From positions 10,068,501-10,132,500 of the forward strand of contig NZ_CP011509.1 in assembly GCF_001027285.1 (NCBI RefSeq): a DNA stretch of 64,000 nt, given 5' to 3'. This stretch comes from Archangium gephyra. GTDB taxonomy: Bacteria; Myxococcota; Myxococcia; Myxococcales; Myxococcaceae. A program made the translations under genes and the position numbers. Below the pieces are notes generated by a model. The model did not search any database, had not been told where the DNA came from, and worked only from the letters and a program-made list of their open reading frames with translations. How positions within the stretch are numbered: the first letter of the stretch is position 1; each line of letters starts with the position of its first letter. This document shows, in pieces, positions 55,701-63,995 of this stretch.

Positions 55701-56638
55701 AGGGCAAGGCGCTCGCGCTCGAGCTGAAGGATCCCGCCCTCATCGGCTTCGCGGAGACGTACCAGAGCACCCACTCGTACGTGCTCGGCGAGTGGAGCAC
55801 CGCCCTGGCCCAGGCGGACCACGGGATGAAGCTGCTGCAGGAGCACGGCCTGGACGTCATCTGGGAGACCAACGTCGGGCGCACCCAGGCGTGTCTGGTG
55901 TTGCAGGCCACGCACGGCCTGCGCGAGCTGGGGCACCGCGCCTCGGAGTGGTTCCGGGTGGCCAACGAGTCGGGAGACCTCTTCTCCCGCGTCACCGCGT
56001 CCTTCTCCACGGCCCTGTGCCTCATCTCCCAGGGCCAGACGGACGAGGCCCGCGCGCTCATGACCGAGATGATGGCGGGCTGGAGCCGGCTCGGTGCCAT
56101 CCAGCACGGCTTCCAGGTGCTGCGCGAGACGCTGGCGGAGCTGTACGAGGGCAAGCTGGAGCAGGCCCGGGAGCGGCTGGAGAAGGCGTGGCCCTCGCTG
56201 GTGGCCGGACAGTGGCTGCGCGGCCAGCTCGGCCGCTTCGAGCTGTACGGGCTGCGCGCCCGCCTCTCCCTCGCCCTGGCGGAGCGGGAGCCCCAGCGGC
56301 GCGGGGAGCTCCTGCGGAGCGCACGCAAGGACATCGGCCTGCTCGCCCAGGAGCTCCGGCGTGACACCCCGTCCCTGGTGCACCTGCTCCAGGCGGGAGC
56401 GGCCCGGCTCGATGACCAGCCTGAGCAGGCGCTCACGCACCTGTCGGCGGCCATCGACGGCTACGACGCGGCCGGCATGCCCACGCTGGCCGCCTGTGCC
56501 CGCCTGTGGAAGGGAGAGCTGGTGGGAGGCGAGGCGGGCAAGGAGCTCGTCACCCGCGCCACCGAGCCCCTGCGGGGCGAGGACATCCGCGAGCCGCGCC
56601 GGTGGGCCGCGGTCCTGGCCCCTGGCTTCGGCGCCTAG
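52784..56638 (+). CDS. Module B: intact PknK-like kinase-ATPase-TPR protein
   Basis: 1284 residues from GTG 52784 (AAGGA upstream). Kinase at ~1-330 with LGQGSFGHV, VALKLL, HRDLKPSN, DFGLAKE, MAPEQW; the linker in the middle is Ser/Thr/Glu/Asp-rich (SPQDRTETVIPSQRQSATGSS region). STAND-like ATPase from ~345 with LVGREAELAV, Walker A GPPGMGKSTLL and Walker B CLDDLQWGDVDSA, then a TPR-like helical region to the end (GYDAAGMPTLAACARL). Closest homologue within the window is the split module A gene; nearly all motifs are shared. Expected role: cytoplasmic Ser/Thr phosphorylation controlled by an ATP-binding switch and by TPR ligand binding. Confidence 0.92.
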   Translation: MRVPARADFIGNERFQVRRPLGQGSFGHVYEVFDTLYNTVVALKLLHEPRPIALYRFKQEFRLLGDLVHPNLVTLYELHSEGNQWFFTMEYVEGSHFTSYVRSMSASLSLSDSPQDRTETVIPSQRQSATGSSDPHDATATFSSAEPSGEVPVPRDTRPTASPFLVDPERLRAAFYHLAQGVRALHSAGIVHRDLKPSNVLVTPTGRVVLLDFGLAKELAPAPQDQAPEGVAGSPSYMAPEQWSGEGISEATDWYSVGVMLYEALSGIRPFYGNSSERREQQNQGPVPLSQVTQDIPKDLSELCMRMLEPDPSRRPGFEEILACFAPRGESAGSRGPVALPERGRTLVGREAELAVLEEAFQRSTAGKPGIVYLHGPPGMGKSTLLRGFVESIHQRGAIALMGRCHERESVPYKALDSLFDSLVRFLLRLPLEEARALLPERFHELLAVFPVLRVVAERLDPTPAPPAPQEPLLARRHVDTVLKELLRRISGRGPLVFCLDDLQWGDVDSAQLMAELLSPPDMPTLLLVASYRSGEAASSPFLRELERLLAHSLVLEAPRELVLGPLPAEEATRLALFRMGASSHEARLQAERIIREAEGNPFFIEELARPEPGSGPTARESEASGEHVTLSGVLARRLRQLPEGARRLLEVAAVSGRPTEETVVLEAARLGDTALSSLVLLRAQHLLQGRTGDSSRLEVAHDRIRESVLAQLAPTTLAHHHRRLAEVWVQRPEPDPEQLALHLHGAGELREAAVQAFRAAERAWKALAFHRAADLFGSALDWSGGTANAALPEPRVLKLRRAEALANAGRGGEAGPLFLQVAEEGPEEHGLDLRRRAIESLMLSGRIDEGLTLVRPVLSRVGLSYSDSNAVAIGGVAWNMMRLMAGGAKLRQRPDPVPAELHARMDVTWALGKSLASIESLRAMGFQIQSLRMALESGDAARASRALTAFGALWLWQGTAGSVKRGARYQEQGKALALELKDPALIGFAETYQSTHSYVLGEWSTALAQADHGMKLLQEHGLDVIWETNVGRTQACLVLQATHGLRELGHRASEWFRVANESGDLFSRVTASFSTALCLISQGQTDEARALMTEMMAGWSRLGAIQHGFQVLRETLAELYEGKLEQARERLEKAWPSLVAGQWLRGQLGRFELYGLRARLSLALAEREPQRRGELLRSARKDIGLLAQELRRDTPSLVHLLQAGAARLDDQPEQALTHLSAAIDGYDAAGMPTLAACARLWKGELVGGEAGKELVTRATEPLRGEDIREPRRWAAVLAPGFGA

Positions 56639-56714
56639 ACGGCGCGTCCCGTGATTTCACGGGACGCATGCCGCGTTTCGAGGTATCCCAGCACAACCCA
56701 AGAGGGAGGGGACC

Positions 56715-57209
56715 GTGCTTCTACACTTCATTTCCGATCTGATCCGCAATCCGGAGTTGCAGCGGCAGTTCAGCAAGGATCCGGATGGCACGATGGTGAA
56801 GGCCAACCTGTCCGAGGCGCAGCGGGAGGCCCTGAACAAGGGCCAGCTCGAGCCGGTGATGAAGCTGCTCAAGACGGAGCTCGCCTCGCTGGAGCTGTTC
56901 GCCGTGGTGTGGGTGAAGGCCGTCGTGCAGGTGAACTCGGCCACCCCGGACACGGGCTCGAGCGGCAACACGGTGCAGCTGCGCGTGGAGGGAGACTTCT
57001 TCACCACGGGCACGTTCGCCGCCCTCAAGCTGAGCGGCATGGATCTGCCCGCGGTGACGCAGAGCGTGGAGAACCCCGGCGGCCGCGGCTCCGTCCTCAA
57101 TTGCATGCTGAACCTCCCCGCCAACGCGCCCATCGGCGTGTACGACCTGGCGGTGGTCAACCCGGACGGGCACTACGGCGTCCTCCCGCAGGCCTTCACC
57201 ATCGAGTGA
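56715..57209 (+). CDS. Module B: small protein with leader-like N-terminus and IPT/TIG-like domain
   Basis: 164 residues from GTG 56715 (GAGGGAGGGG upstream). N-terminal helices LLHFISDLIRNPELQRQF and SKDPDGTMVKANLSEAQREAL, spaced as in the module A protein. A beta-sandwich of IPT/TIG character follows from about residue 70 (SATPDTGSSGNTVQLRVEGD). It ends GVLPQAFTIE with no basic tail. No signal peptide. Encoded between the kinase and the WLEFD protein, 76 bases after the kinase stop. Confidence 0.78.
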   Translation: MLLHFISDLIRNPELQRQFSKDPDGTMVKANLSEAQREALNKGQLEPVMKLLKTELASLELFAVVWVKAVVQVNSATPDTGSSGNTVQLRVEGDFFTTGTFAALKLSGMDLPAVTQSVENPGGRGSVLNCMLNLPANAPIGVYDLAVVNPDGHYGVLPQAFTIE

Positions 57210-57230
57210 GCGCGGCTCCAGGACTTCCCG

Positions 57231-58283
57231 ATGATCGTCCCCATCGATGAGTTGATGAGCCGCCTGAAGCCGTTCCTCTCCAAGGAGCTGGTGGGAGAGG
57301 AGGAGCTCGGCCACGTCAACGCGGTGGCGCGGCTGCTTCCGGAGGTCTCGGGAGGCTTCTGCTTCGAGTGCCGCATGGAGGCGGGCGCTCCCCGGGTGGA
57401 CTACATGGTCTGCTGCATGCGGACCGATGGAGGCCCCCAGGCGCTCGCGGACGCGCTCGAGAAGACGCGCGAGCAGCTGACCGGGCCCCTCTGGGACGGC
57501 GTGCGCGCGTTCTCGCGGCAGTGGGTGGACCCGGCCTCGCCGCTGGCCCGCGTGCCCGTGCTCTGGCTCGAGTACGACGTGGAAGGCCCGACAGCCAATC
57601 CCAAGCCCTTCGCCTTCGCCTGCGTGCAGCCCGAGTTCGGGCAGAAGCCGCCCGGCTCGCGGCGGGAGACCGGGGCGACCGTGGACGAGTCACTCCAGCT
57701 CACCTGGCGGGCGCTGGAGGCCTTCCAGGGTGCACCGGTGCGCCCGGCCATCGCGCGCACCGTGTCGCGCTGCTTCGAGCAGCTGCCCGACTTCGCGGAA
57801 GTGGAGCACGTGGCCTCGCTCGCCTGCCGTGGCTCGGACGCGGTGCGGATGATCATCGGCATGCCCCGCGAGGAGGTGGGCGGGTACCTCGAGCGCATCG
57901 GCTGGCCGGGCTCCCGGGCGCAGGTGGAGGAGCTCACGAAGACGTGGCTCAACTACCTGCACTTCGCGGAGGTGAACCTGGACGTGGGGGAGACCGTGGG
58001 CCCCACCATCGGGCTGGCACTCCCCTTCCCCGAGAAGCCGCACGAGCCGTGGGCGAAGGAGTTCCTCCAGCGGATGGTGGACCTCGGGCTGTGCACCCCC
58101 GAGAAGCGCGAGGCCATCCTCCAGTGGCCCGGGCGCGAGCGCGTCCCACTCACGGGGCACCGATGGCCGAGCAACCTGTGCAGGACCATCGGAGCCAAGC
58201 TGGTGGTCCGGCCGGACGCGCCCGTCTCCGTGAAGGTGTATCCCTACTTCGAGTGCCGGTTCTCGCTCTGGAGCGACGTCTAG
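57231..58283 (+). CDS. Module B: unrecognised protein with GPLWDGVRAF/WLEYD motifs
   Basis: 350 residues from ATG 57231 (AGGA seven bases upstream). Shares FCFECR, GPLWDGVRAF, LWLEYD, CVQP, RIGWPGSRAQVEEL, LGLCTPEKREAILQW and a C-terminal YPYFECR with the module A protein. Soluble, with mixed alpha/beta content, Trp- and Pro-rich. Not recognised as any named family. The N-terminus is 48 residues before FECR, supporting the CTG start in module A. It ends with a four-base overlap with the convergent small gene. Confidence 0.8.
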   Translation: MIVPIDELMSRLKPFLSKELVGEEELGHVNAVARLLPEVSGGFCFECRMEAGAPRVDYMVCCMRTDGGPQALADALEKTREQLTGPLWDGVRAFSRQWVDPASPLARVPVLWLEYDVEGPTANPKPFAFACVQPEFGQKPPGSRRETGATVDESLQLTWRALEAFQGAPVRPAIARTVSRCFEQLPDFAEVEHVASLACRGSDAVRMIIGMPREEVGGYLERIGWPGSRAQVEELTKTWLNYLHFAEVNLDVGETVGPTIGLALPFPEKPHEPWAKEFLQRMVDLGLCTPEKREAILQWPGRERVPLTGHRWPSNLCRTIGAKLVVRPDAPVSVKVYPYFECRFSLWSDV

Positions 58284-58657
58284 CCCACGGTGAAGAGCTG
58301 GTGGAACATGAAGGAGCTCGAGCCCAGGCTGGTCTGGACGTACCCGAAGATGACGGAGCGCACGGAGCCGCCGTGGACCTTGGGATCGAACAGGTACGTC
58401 TGGGAGAACCCGGTCATGGTGTTGCCCGAAGGCGGGGAGCCGTGAATCGCGGTGACCGAACCCGAGCAGTAGAACTGGGATGAGTCCGTGGGGTTGGTGA
58501 TGCCCACGTACAGGTTGGTGATGGCGTCCGTCTCCACGTTCTTCGGTGCGACCGTGCAGGAGACCGCGAGCTGGCCCTCCACGAACGTCACCGTCCAGTT
58601 GCTCGGCACGACCAGGTCGTTGTCGCCGTACCCGGGATTCTCCTCGCTGATACCCAT
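58280..58657 (-). CDS. Small beta-rich protein of unknown function, convergent with module B
   Basis: 125 residues, no signal peptide, no charged helices. Mostly beta strands: WTVTFVEGQLAVSCTV, ITNLYVGITNP, VRSVIFGYVQTSLGS. Rich in Thr, Ser, Val and Gly with two Cys. Stop overlaps the module B WLEYD gene by four bases. I do not recognise it; it could be a secreted effector-like or an inclusion-type protein. No counterpart follows module A. Confidence 0.65.
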   Translation of the reverse strand: MGISEENPGYGDNDLVVPSNWTVTFVEGQLAVSCTVAPKNVETDAITNLYVGITNPTDSSQFYCSGSVTAIHGSPPSGNTMTGFSQTYLFDPKVHGGSVRSVIFGYVQTSLGSSSFMFHQLFTVG

Positions 58658-58708
58658 GGTGTTCCCCTCCGTTCCGCTCTCGGGCCGATGATAACCGGTT
58701 GAGCGGCC

Positions 58709-60592
58709 TCAGCCATGCGGCTCTTGGGCCGCCGTGGGGAGTTCGAGGGTGAAGGTGGCACCCTGTCCGAGGCCGGGGCTGGAGCAGGTCAGCCGCCCCT
58801 TCATCTCCGCGGCCGACAGGGCACTGATGTGCAGGCCGAAGCCGTGGCCTGTCTTCTTGGTGGTGAAGCCTTGCATGAACAGGCGTGGCAGGTTCTCCGG
58901 GGCGATCCCCACGCCATTGTCGGTCACCTCGATGCGGACCCCTGTCCCGTCAGACGCCGGCTGGATGCGCAGGCGCATCCACTTGTCCTGCTTCTGGCTG
59001 TCCACCAGCGCGTGCCGTGCATTGCTCAGCAGGTTGATGAGGATCTGCAACAGCTTGTGGCGGTCCACGGAGATGGGCGGCACGGGGGCGTAGTCTCGCT
59101 CGACGCGGATGCCCAGCTGCTCGAAGGAGCCGGCGAGCAGGCGCATCGCCTCGTCGATGAGTTGGGGGATGGCCACCTGCTCCAGCACACCCGCGGCCCG
59201 CGCGTGCATCTGCTGCATGGCGATGATGGAGTTGATGTGCTCCACGCTCTCGCCCAGCGCCTGCATCTCGCGGAGAAGGCCCTCCCGCTCCTCCTGCAGC
59301 TGACGGGAGACGGCGATGAGGTAGGCCGGAAGCTGCTGGCCCTGGGCGTCCTGGGTGAGGAAGGAGGCCAGATCGGAAGAGTGCTCGCTCAGGAGCCCGG
59401 TGGCCTTGGCCAGGCCGGAGAGGCGGGACTTGCGCAGACGCTCGGTGATGATGCTGGTGGAGATGTTGACGCTGTTGAGCGTGTTGCCGACGTTGTGGAG
59501 CACGCCGGTGGTGACCTCCGCCATGCCGGCCTGCCGGGAGGTGTCCACCAAGGTGCGGTGCAGCTCGCCCAGCCGCGTCTCCGCGTCACGGCGGGCGGTG
59601 ATGTCCCGTGCGAAGAGCGTCATGCCCACCGCGCGTCCCTCCAGGTCGAGCAGCGGGCTGAGGTGGACATCCAGGAGGTGCCGGGAGCCATCCAGCTCGT
59701 ACTCGTCCTCGAGCCGCGCTCGCTCGCCGGCGCGCACCCTGGCCAGCGGCGGCCCCCAGAGCTCGGGTCGCTCGGGCTGGCTGGTTCCGAAGAGCTCGCC
59801 CACCACGGGCTCCTTGCCATAGCACCGCAGGTGGAACTGTCTCGCCGCGGAGTTGGCGGTGAGCAGGCGGCCCTCCAAATCGACCGAGACCACGAGATCA
59901 TCCGTGCTCTCCAGGACGCTGCTCAACTTGCTCTCGCTGTCGCGCAGCGCCTTCAAGGTCCGCTCGAGGAAGGCCTGGGCCGAGTCCCGCGTGGAGTTGT
60001 GCAACGACCCCAGCCCCCAGGCCCCCAGGAAGGCAACCCCCGCGAAGAAGTGGGAGAACACGAGATAGGCGGAGGAGAAGGCCTCTGGATTGATGCCCAC
60101 TCGCGAGAGGTAGAGCGGATAGCCCACGCAGAGCATGGCGATCATGAGGACGGTGACGAACAGTCCCGCCGGCGCGCCCGCCAGGAAGACGGCAAGCGCG
60201 GGAATCAGCATGGTCAGGGCATGCATGCCGAAATAGGGGAGCCTGTATTCCAGGGCGGTCCCCAGCAGCACGAGCACCATGGTCGTCAGCATGAGCACCG
60301 CCGCGGGGCCGGGGGTGGTGGAGCCGCGCATCAGCAACACCGACCCCAGGTAGAGCAGACAGGCGATGGTGCTGGGGTAGAGAGACTGCTCCAGCAGGAA
60401 CGACCACACCGTGAAGAGGGCGTTGAACAGGAACAGGAAGAAGGCGGCTCCGACCAGGATCCGGTAGCGGACGAGCTCCGAAGGGGGCGCCCTCCGCAGG
60501 GGTTCCGAGAGAACGGCGTCCAGCCGCTGGAGGATCCAGGCACGCGAGCCCGTGCTCGGAGAGGACTGCCCGGTTGGTTCGGCGGCGCGCAT
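58709..60592 (-). CDS. Sensor histidine kinase with N-terminal membrane domain and PAS domain
   Basis: 627 residues from ATG 60592. Six membrane helices between residues ~45 and 200 (ILVGAAFFLFLFNALFTVWSF, LMLTTMVLVLLGTALEYRLP, and others), a PAS domain (~220-345, LSSVLESTDDLVVSVDLEG), then phospho-acceptor His in GVLHNVGNTLNSVNIS and a HATPase domain with ILINLLSNARHAL (N box), TDNGVGI (G1) and GHGFGLH (G2). Membrane-bound two-component sensor; no response regulator is adjacent. Divergent from the glycosyltransferase gene, with 36 bases between starts. Confidence 0.92.
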   Translation of the reverse strand: MRAAEPTGQSSPSTGSRAWILQRLDAVLSEPLRRAPPSELVRYRILVGAAFFLFLFNALFTVWSFLLEQSLYPSTIACLLYLGSVLLMRGSTTPGPAAVLMLTTMVLVLLGTALEYRLPYFGMHALTMLIPALAVFLAGAPAGLFVTVLMIAMLCVGYPLYLSRVGINPEAFSSAYLVFSHFFAGVAFLGAWGLGSLHNSTRDSAQAFLERTLKALRDSESKLSSVLESTDDLVVSVDLEGRLLTANSAARQFHLRCYGKEPVVGELFGTSQPERPELWGPPLARVRAGERARLEDEYELDGSRHLLDVHLSPLLDLEGRAVGMTLFARDITARRDAETRLGELHRTLVDTSRQAGMAEVTTGVLHNVGNTLNSVNISTSIITERLRKSRLSGLAKATGLLSEHSSDLASFLTQDAQGQQLPAYLIAVSRQLQEEREGLLREMQALGESVEHINSIIAMQQMHARAAGVLEQVAIPQLIDEAMRLLAGSFEQLGIRVERDYAPVPPISVDRHKLLQILINLLSNARHALVDSQKQDKWMRLRIQPASDGTGVRIEVTDNGVGIAPENLPRLFMQGFTTKKTGHGFGLHISALSAAEMKGRLTCSSPGLGQGATFTLELPTAAQEPHG

Positions 60593-60628
60593 GTCCCCGC
60601 ATTGTACGTGATGTGGCAGGCTCGCCCC

Positions 60629-62155
60629 ATGCACCCGGAGCCCCCCCGCTCCCCGCTCCACGCCTGGCTCCTGCCCGGGCTCGCACTCGCCACGGCGGCG
60701 CTGCACCTGCTCTTCGCCCACCGCTACGGCTACTTCCGGGACGAGCTCTACTTCATCGCCTGTGGCCAGCGGCTCGACTGGGGCTACGTGGACCAGCCCC
60801 CCTTCATCGCCGCGGCCGCCCGGCTCGCCACCACGCTCTTCGGCCATTCCCTCACGGGCCTGCGCGTGCTGCCCGCGCTCGCCTCCGCGGGGCTCGTCGC
60901 CCTCACCGGACACCTCACGCGGCGCTTCGGAGGTGGAGGCTTCGCCGTGGCGCTCGCCGCCCTCCCCGCGGCGCTCGCCCCCCTCTTCCTCTTCCAGGGC
61001 CACACCCTCACCATGAATGCCTTCGAGCCCCTCCTGTGGACGGGCTGCGCCGCGCTGCTGGTGCACCTGGTGCGCACGGAGCAGCTCCGGCTGTGGCTCG
61101 CTCTGGGAGCGCTCGCGGGCGTGGGGATGCTCAACAAGTACTCCATGGCCTTCTTCACCGTGTGCCTCGTGCTCGGCATGCTCCTCACGCCCGCGCGGAG
61201 GCTGCTGGCCAGCCGCTGGCTCGTCCTCGGCGTGCTGCTGGCCACCGCGCTCGTGCTGCCCAACCTCCTCTGGCAGCACGGACACGGCTGGCCCATGCTC
61301 GAGCTGCTGCGCAACGGCCAGCTCTACAAGAACACCCCCTTCAAGCTCGGCGACTTCGTGCGCGGGCAGTTCCTCCTGATGAACCCCCTCTCCGCGCCCT
61401 TGTGGCTCACCGGGCTCGGCGTCCTCCTGTTCTCCCCCACCCTCCGGCCCTACCGCGCGCTCGGCTTCGCCTACGTCCTGCTCTTCGGCCTGCTCGTCTT
61501 CCTGCGCGCCAAGGACTACTACCTGGCCCCCGCCTACCCCATGTTGCTCGCCGCGGGCGCGGTCCAGGCCGAGCGCCTCCTCCAGCGCCCGGTGGCACGC
61601 GCCGCGGTGCTCGTCCCGGGCCTCGTGGGCTTCGCCGCCCTCGCGCCGCTCACCCTGCCCGTGCTGCCCGTGGACACCTTCATCTCCTGGCAGCGCACCC
61701 TGGGCATCGCGCCCGCCCAGCACGAGCGTCACGAGTACGGTGTCCTGCCCCAGCACTACGCGGACCAGCATGGCTGGGAGGAGCTCGTCGCCTCGGTGGC
61801 CGAGGTGTACCAGCGCCTGCCTCCGGAGCAGCGGGCGCGCACCACCCTCTTCGCGCAGAACTACGGGGAGGCCGGGGCGCTCGACTGGCTCGGCGCGGCC
61901 CATGGCCTTCCCCCCGCGCGCTCGGGCCACAACCACTACTTCCTCTGGGGGCCCGGGGACGCGGACGGGCCGCTCCTCGTGGTGGGTGGCGAACTGGAGG
62001 AGCTCCAGCCCGTGTGCGCGCACGTCGAGCTCGCCGCACGCGTCCCTCCCAATCCCTACGTCATGCCCTACGAGAACAACCTGCCGATCTACCTGTGCTC
62101 GGAGCTGAAGGTGCCGCTGGCCACCCTCTGGCCGAGCGTGAAGCACTACGAGTAG
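60629..62155 (+). CDS. GT39/PMT-2-like membrane glycosyltransferase
   Basis: 508 residues from ATG 60629 (an ATG at 60611 lacks a ribosome site). The first extracytoplasmic loop has YGYFRDELYFIACGQRLDWG, with the acidic DE pair used by PMT-type enzymes, followed by about ten membrane helices and a C-terminal globular domain (HNHYFLWGPGDADGPLLVVG). These enzymes transfer a sugar from a lipid carrier to protein or lipid on the outside. Convergent with the methyltransferase gene, 9 bases apart. Confidence 0.9.
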   Translation: MHPEPPRSPLHAWLLPGLALATAALHLLFAHRYGYFRDELYFIACGQRLDWGYVDQPPFIAAAARLATTLFGHSLTGLRVLPALASAGLVALTGHLTRRFGGGGFAVALAALPAALAPLFLFQGHTLTMNAFEPLLWTGCAALLVHLVRTEQLRLWLALGALAGVGMLNKYSMAFFTVCLVLGMLLTPARRLLASRWLVLGVLLATALVLPNLLWQHGHGWPMLELLRNGQLYKNTPFKLGDFVRGQFLLMNPLSAPLWLTGLGVLLFSPTLRPYRALGFAYVLLFGLLVFLRAKDYYLAPAYPMLLAAGAVQAERLLQRPVARAAVLVPGLVGFAALAPLTLPVLPVDTFISWQRTLGIAPAQHERHEYGVLPQHYADQHGWEELVASVAEVYQRLPPEQRARTTLFAQNYGEAGALDWLGAAHGLPPARSGHNHYFLWGPGDADGPLLVVGGELEELQPVCAHVELAARVPPNPYVMPYENNLPIYLCSELKVPLATLWPSVKHYE

Positions 62156-62164
62156 GCGAGGCGT

Positions 62165-63208
62165 TCACCCCGGCCGGACGAGCCCGCGCAGCGTGCGCCA
62201 GGCGCGTTTGACGGGGGCGGGCGCCAGGGTGCTCACCGTCTTGCGGAGCAGCTCACGGCCTTCTCCGGAGAGGGTGATGCGCCGCGCGCGGATGTCCTCC
62301 GCCATGTGCTGGAACAACCGCGCCCGGTGGACCAGCGCCGGTCCAGGGAGCAGGTGGCGCGTGCGCGGCTGGACGGCCCGCGGGTCCCGGCAGAAGACGT
62401 AGAACGAGCGGACCGAGTGCGGGAAGAACAGGTCGAACACCGCATGGAGCCTGCGCTCCACGTCCGGCAGGCGCTCCAGCCCGTGCTGGACGAACTGCCG
62501 CTCCCACCACTCCGTGTGGGCCCAGATGAGATGCCCCGAGGCGGGGATGGGCGGCTCGAGGCGCTCGGCGCAGAGGAACTCGAAGGGCTCGCGGGCCTCG
62601 AAGCGCGCGCGGTTCTCCTCCATCTCCAGGGGGAACTGCTCGCCGAAGACACGGTCCGTCCCGAACGCAGGGACCACGAAGACGAAGAGGGCGTCCTCGG
62701 ACGCCACGGACACGAGCGCGGAGATGTACTCGTGCAGCCGCCGGGGCAGCAGGTGCTCCCAGATGTCGAAGGCACAGAGCGTGTCGAAACGCCGGCCCTC
62801 GCGCGCCAGTTCCCGGCACCGCTCGGCGAAGTCGCCCGCGAGGTAGTGCTCGCGGACGTTGGGCCAGGTGACGGAGCGGACGTCCTCGCTGAAGTCGATG
62901 CCCGTCACCTGAACGCCGTGGGGTTCGAGCAGGGAGAGGACATCTCCTCGCCCGCACCCCACGTCCAGCACCGCACGGGGCCGCAGCGTGCGGAGCATCT
63001 GCGCCATGGCCCAGAAGTGCGGCACCTTGCGGTCACCGCGCAGCCCGCTGTGGCTCTCGAAGTAGTTCCGGTCGTAGTAGCCGGTGGAGAAGATGTTGTG
63101 CAGGAGGGCCTCATAGTCCTCCGGCGCCTCCACCTGGATGAGCGTCGTCTCCTGGCCGTGGTTGTAGAGCTTGCCGTCCGCCAGGTAGTGCGACTTCACG
63201 AGCTTCAT
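62165..63208 (-). CDS. SAM-dependent methyltransferase (class I)
   Basis: 347 residues from ATG 63208 (GGTGGGGG upstream). SAM-binding motif VLDVGCGRGDVLSLL and the acidic loop VTGIDFS at about residues 85-110, followed by FDTLCAFDIWEHLLP. A large helical C-terminus of about 120 residues follows. The N-terminal KLYNHGQETTLIQV is characteristic of surface polysaccharide or lipid methylases, but the substrate is not clear. May be related in function to the adjacent glycosyltransferase. Confidence 0.9.
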   Translation of the reverse strand: MKLVKSHYLADGKLYNHGQETTLIQVEAPEDYEALLHNIFSTGYYDRNYFESHSGLRGDRKVPHFWAMAQMLRTLRPRAVLDVGCGRGDVLSLLEPHGVQVTGIDFSEDVRSVTWPNVREHYLAGDFAERCRELAREGRRFDTLCAFDIWEHLLPRRLHEYISALVSVASEDALFVFVVPAFGTDRVFGEQFPLEMEENRARFEAREPFEFLCAERLEPPIPASGHLIWAHTEWWERQFVQHGLERLPDVERRLHAVFDLFFPHSVRSFYVFCRDPRAVQPRTRHLLPGPALVHRARLFQHMAEDIRARRITLSGEGRELLRKTVSTLAPAPVKRAWRTLRGLVRPG

Positions 63209-63254
63209 GGGCCCCCACCCTACCGGAACACGCGCTGCCACCCAACCCGCAAGC

Positions 63255-63995
63255 CTAGGAGCCGCCCATCCGTGGGCCCAGCCAATCGACGATGCGGCTC
63301 AACGTGGCCGGGCGCGGGTTCTCCAGCGAGATCTGCCCGGTGTTGTCCCCGGTCACGGGAACCGGCGCGGGGAGGGTCTCGATCCTCCCTTCCATCTTCA
63401 GGTAGGGCGACAGCCAGAGCCGGTACGAGAGCGGCATGAAACCGCTGAACGTCTTGTAGGCGAGGATGTACTGACGCCCCTTCTGTACCGGGTACTGGAG
63501 CACCGCCGTCCCGGTCTCGAGCGCGTTCTGGACGTAATCGCCTCCGATCTGGGTGAGCATCGCGCCCTCTTCGATGGCCCCGATGGTGAGCGGATACCCG
63601 TAGCCGTGGATGTAGCCGTTCGGCCCCACCTCGAGGACATCGGACATGATGGTCACCTGGCCACTCTCGCGCGCGGTCACCACGAAGGCGTCGAAATGGA
63701 AGTACTGAGGAGCCTGCAGGGAGCGGGTGGTGAGCACGCCGAGGAAGGAGCGGTCCTCCTGCGCCGACAGGCCGACGGCAACCGCCTCTTCCTCGGGAAC
63801 CGCGGTCAGGGTGTGCGAGGACGTTCCGGCCGGAGAAGGAGCCGGATCGGCCGGTACGGGCTTCGGCTCGGTGGGCCCGGGCTCCGGCTGGCAGCCGGCA
63901 ACGGCCACTTGCGCCAGGAGCAGGAGCAGAACGACAGGACGGGACGCCGGGAAACGCGCATGAGGCGCGCGGGCAAAAGACTGCAAGTGTTCCAT
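63255..63995 (-). CDS. Putative lipoprotein of unknown function
   Basis: 246 residues from an ATG at 63995. A signal ends AQVAVAGC, a lipobox, followed by a Pro/Glu-rich spacer (QPEPGPTEPKPVPADPAPSP) and a beta-rich domain with ESGQVTIMSDVLEVGPNGY, YVQNALETGTAVLQYPVQKG and FMPLSYRLWLSPYL. No family recognised. Ends about 45 bases before the methyltransferase start on the same strand. Confidence 0.8.
   Translation of the reverse strand: MEHLQSFARAPHARFPASRPVVLLLLLAQVAVAGCQPEPGPTEPKPVPADPAPSPAGTSSHTLTAVPEEEAVAVGLSAQEDRSFLGVLTTRSLQAPQYFHFDAFVVTARESGQVTIMSDVLEVGPNGYIHGYGYPLTIGAIEEGAMLTQIGGDYVQNALETGTAVLQYPVQKGRQYILAYKTFSGFMPLSYRLWLSPYLKMEGRIETLPAPVPVTGDNTGQISLENPRPATLSRIVDWLGPRMGGS

Noticed and set aside
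53267-56440. 1057-residue minus-strand frame across the module B kinase gene
   Set aside because: Same antisense artefact; no motif and skewed composition against a clear kinase-ATPase on the plus strand.
58709-62146. Very long frames on both strands joining the histidine kinase and the glycosyltransferase
   Set aside because: The real starts at 60592 and 60629 explain both; the extensions are GC-driven open frames with no domains.
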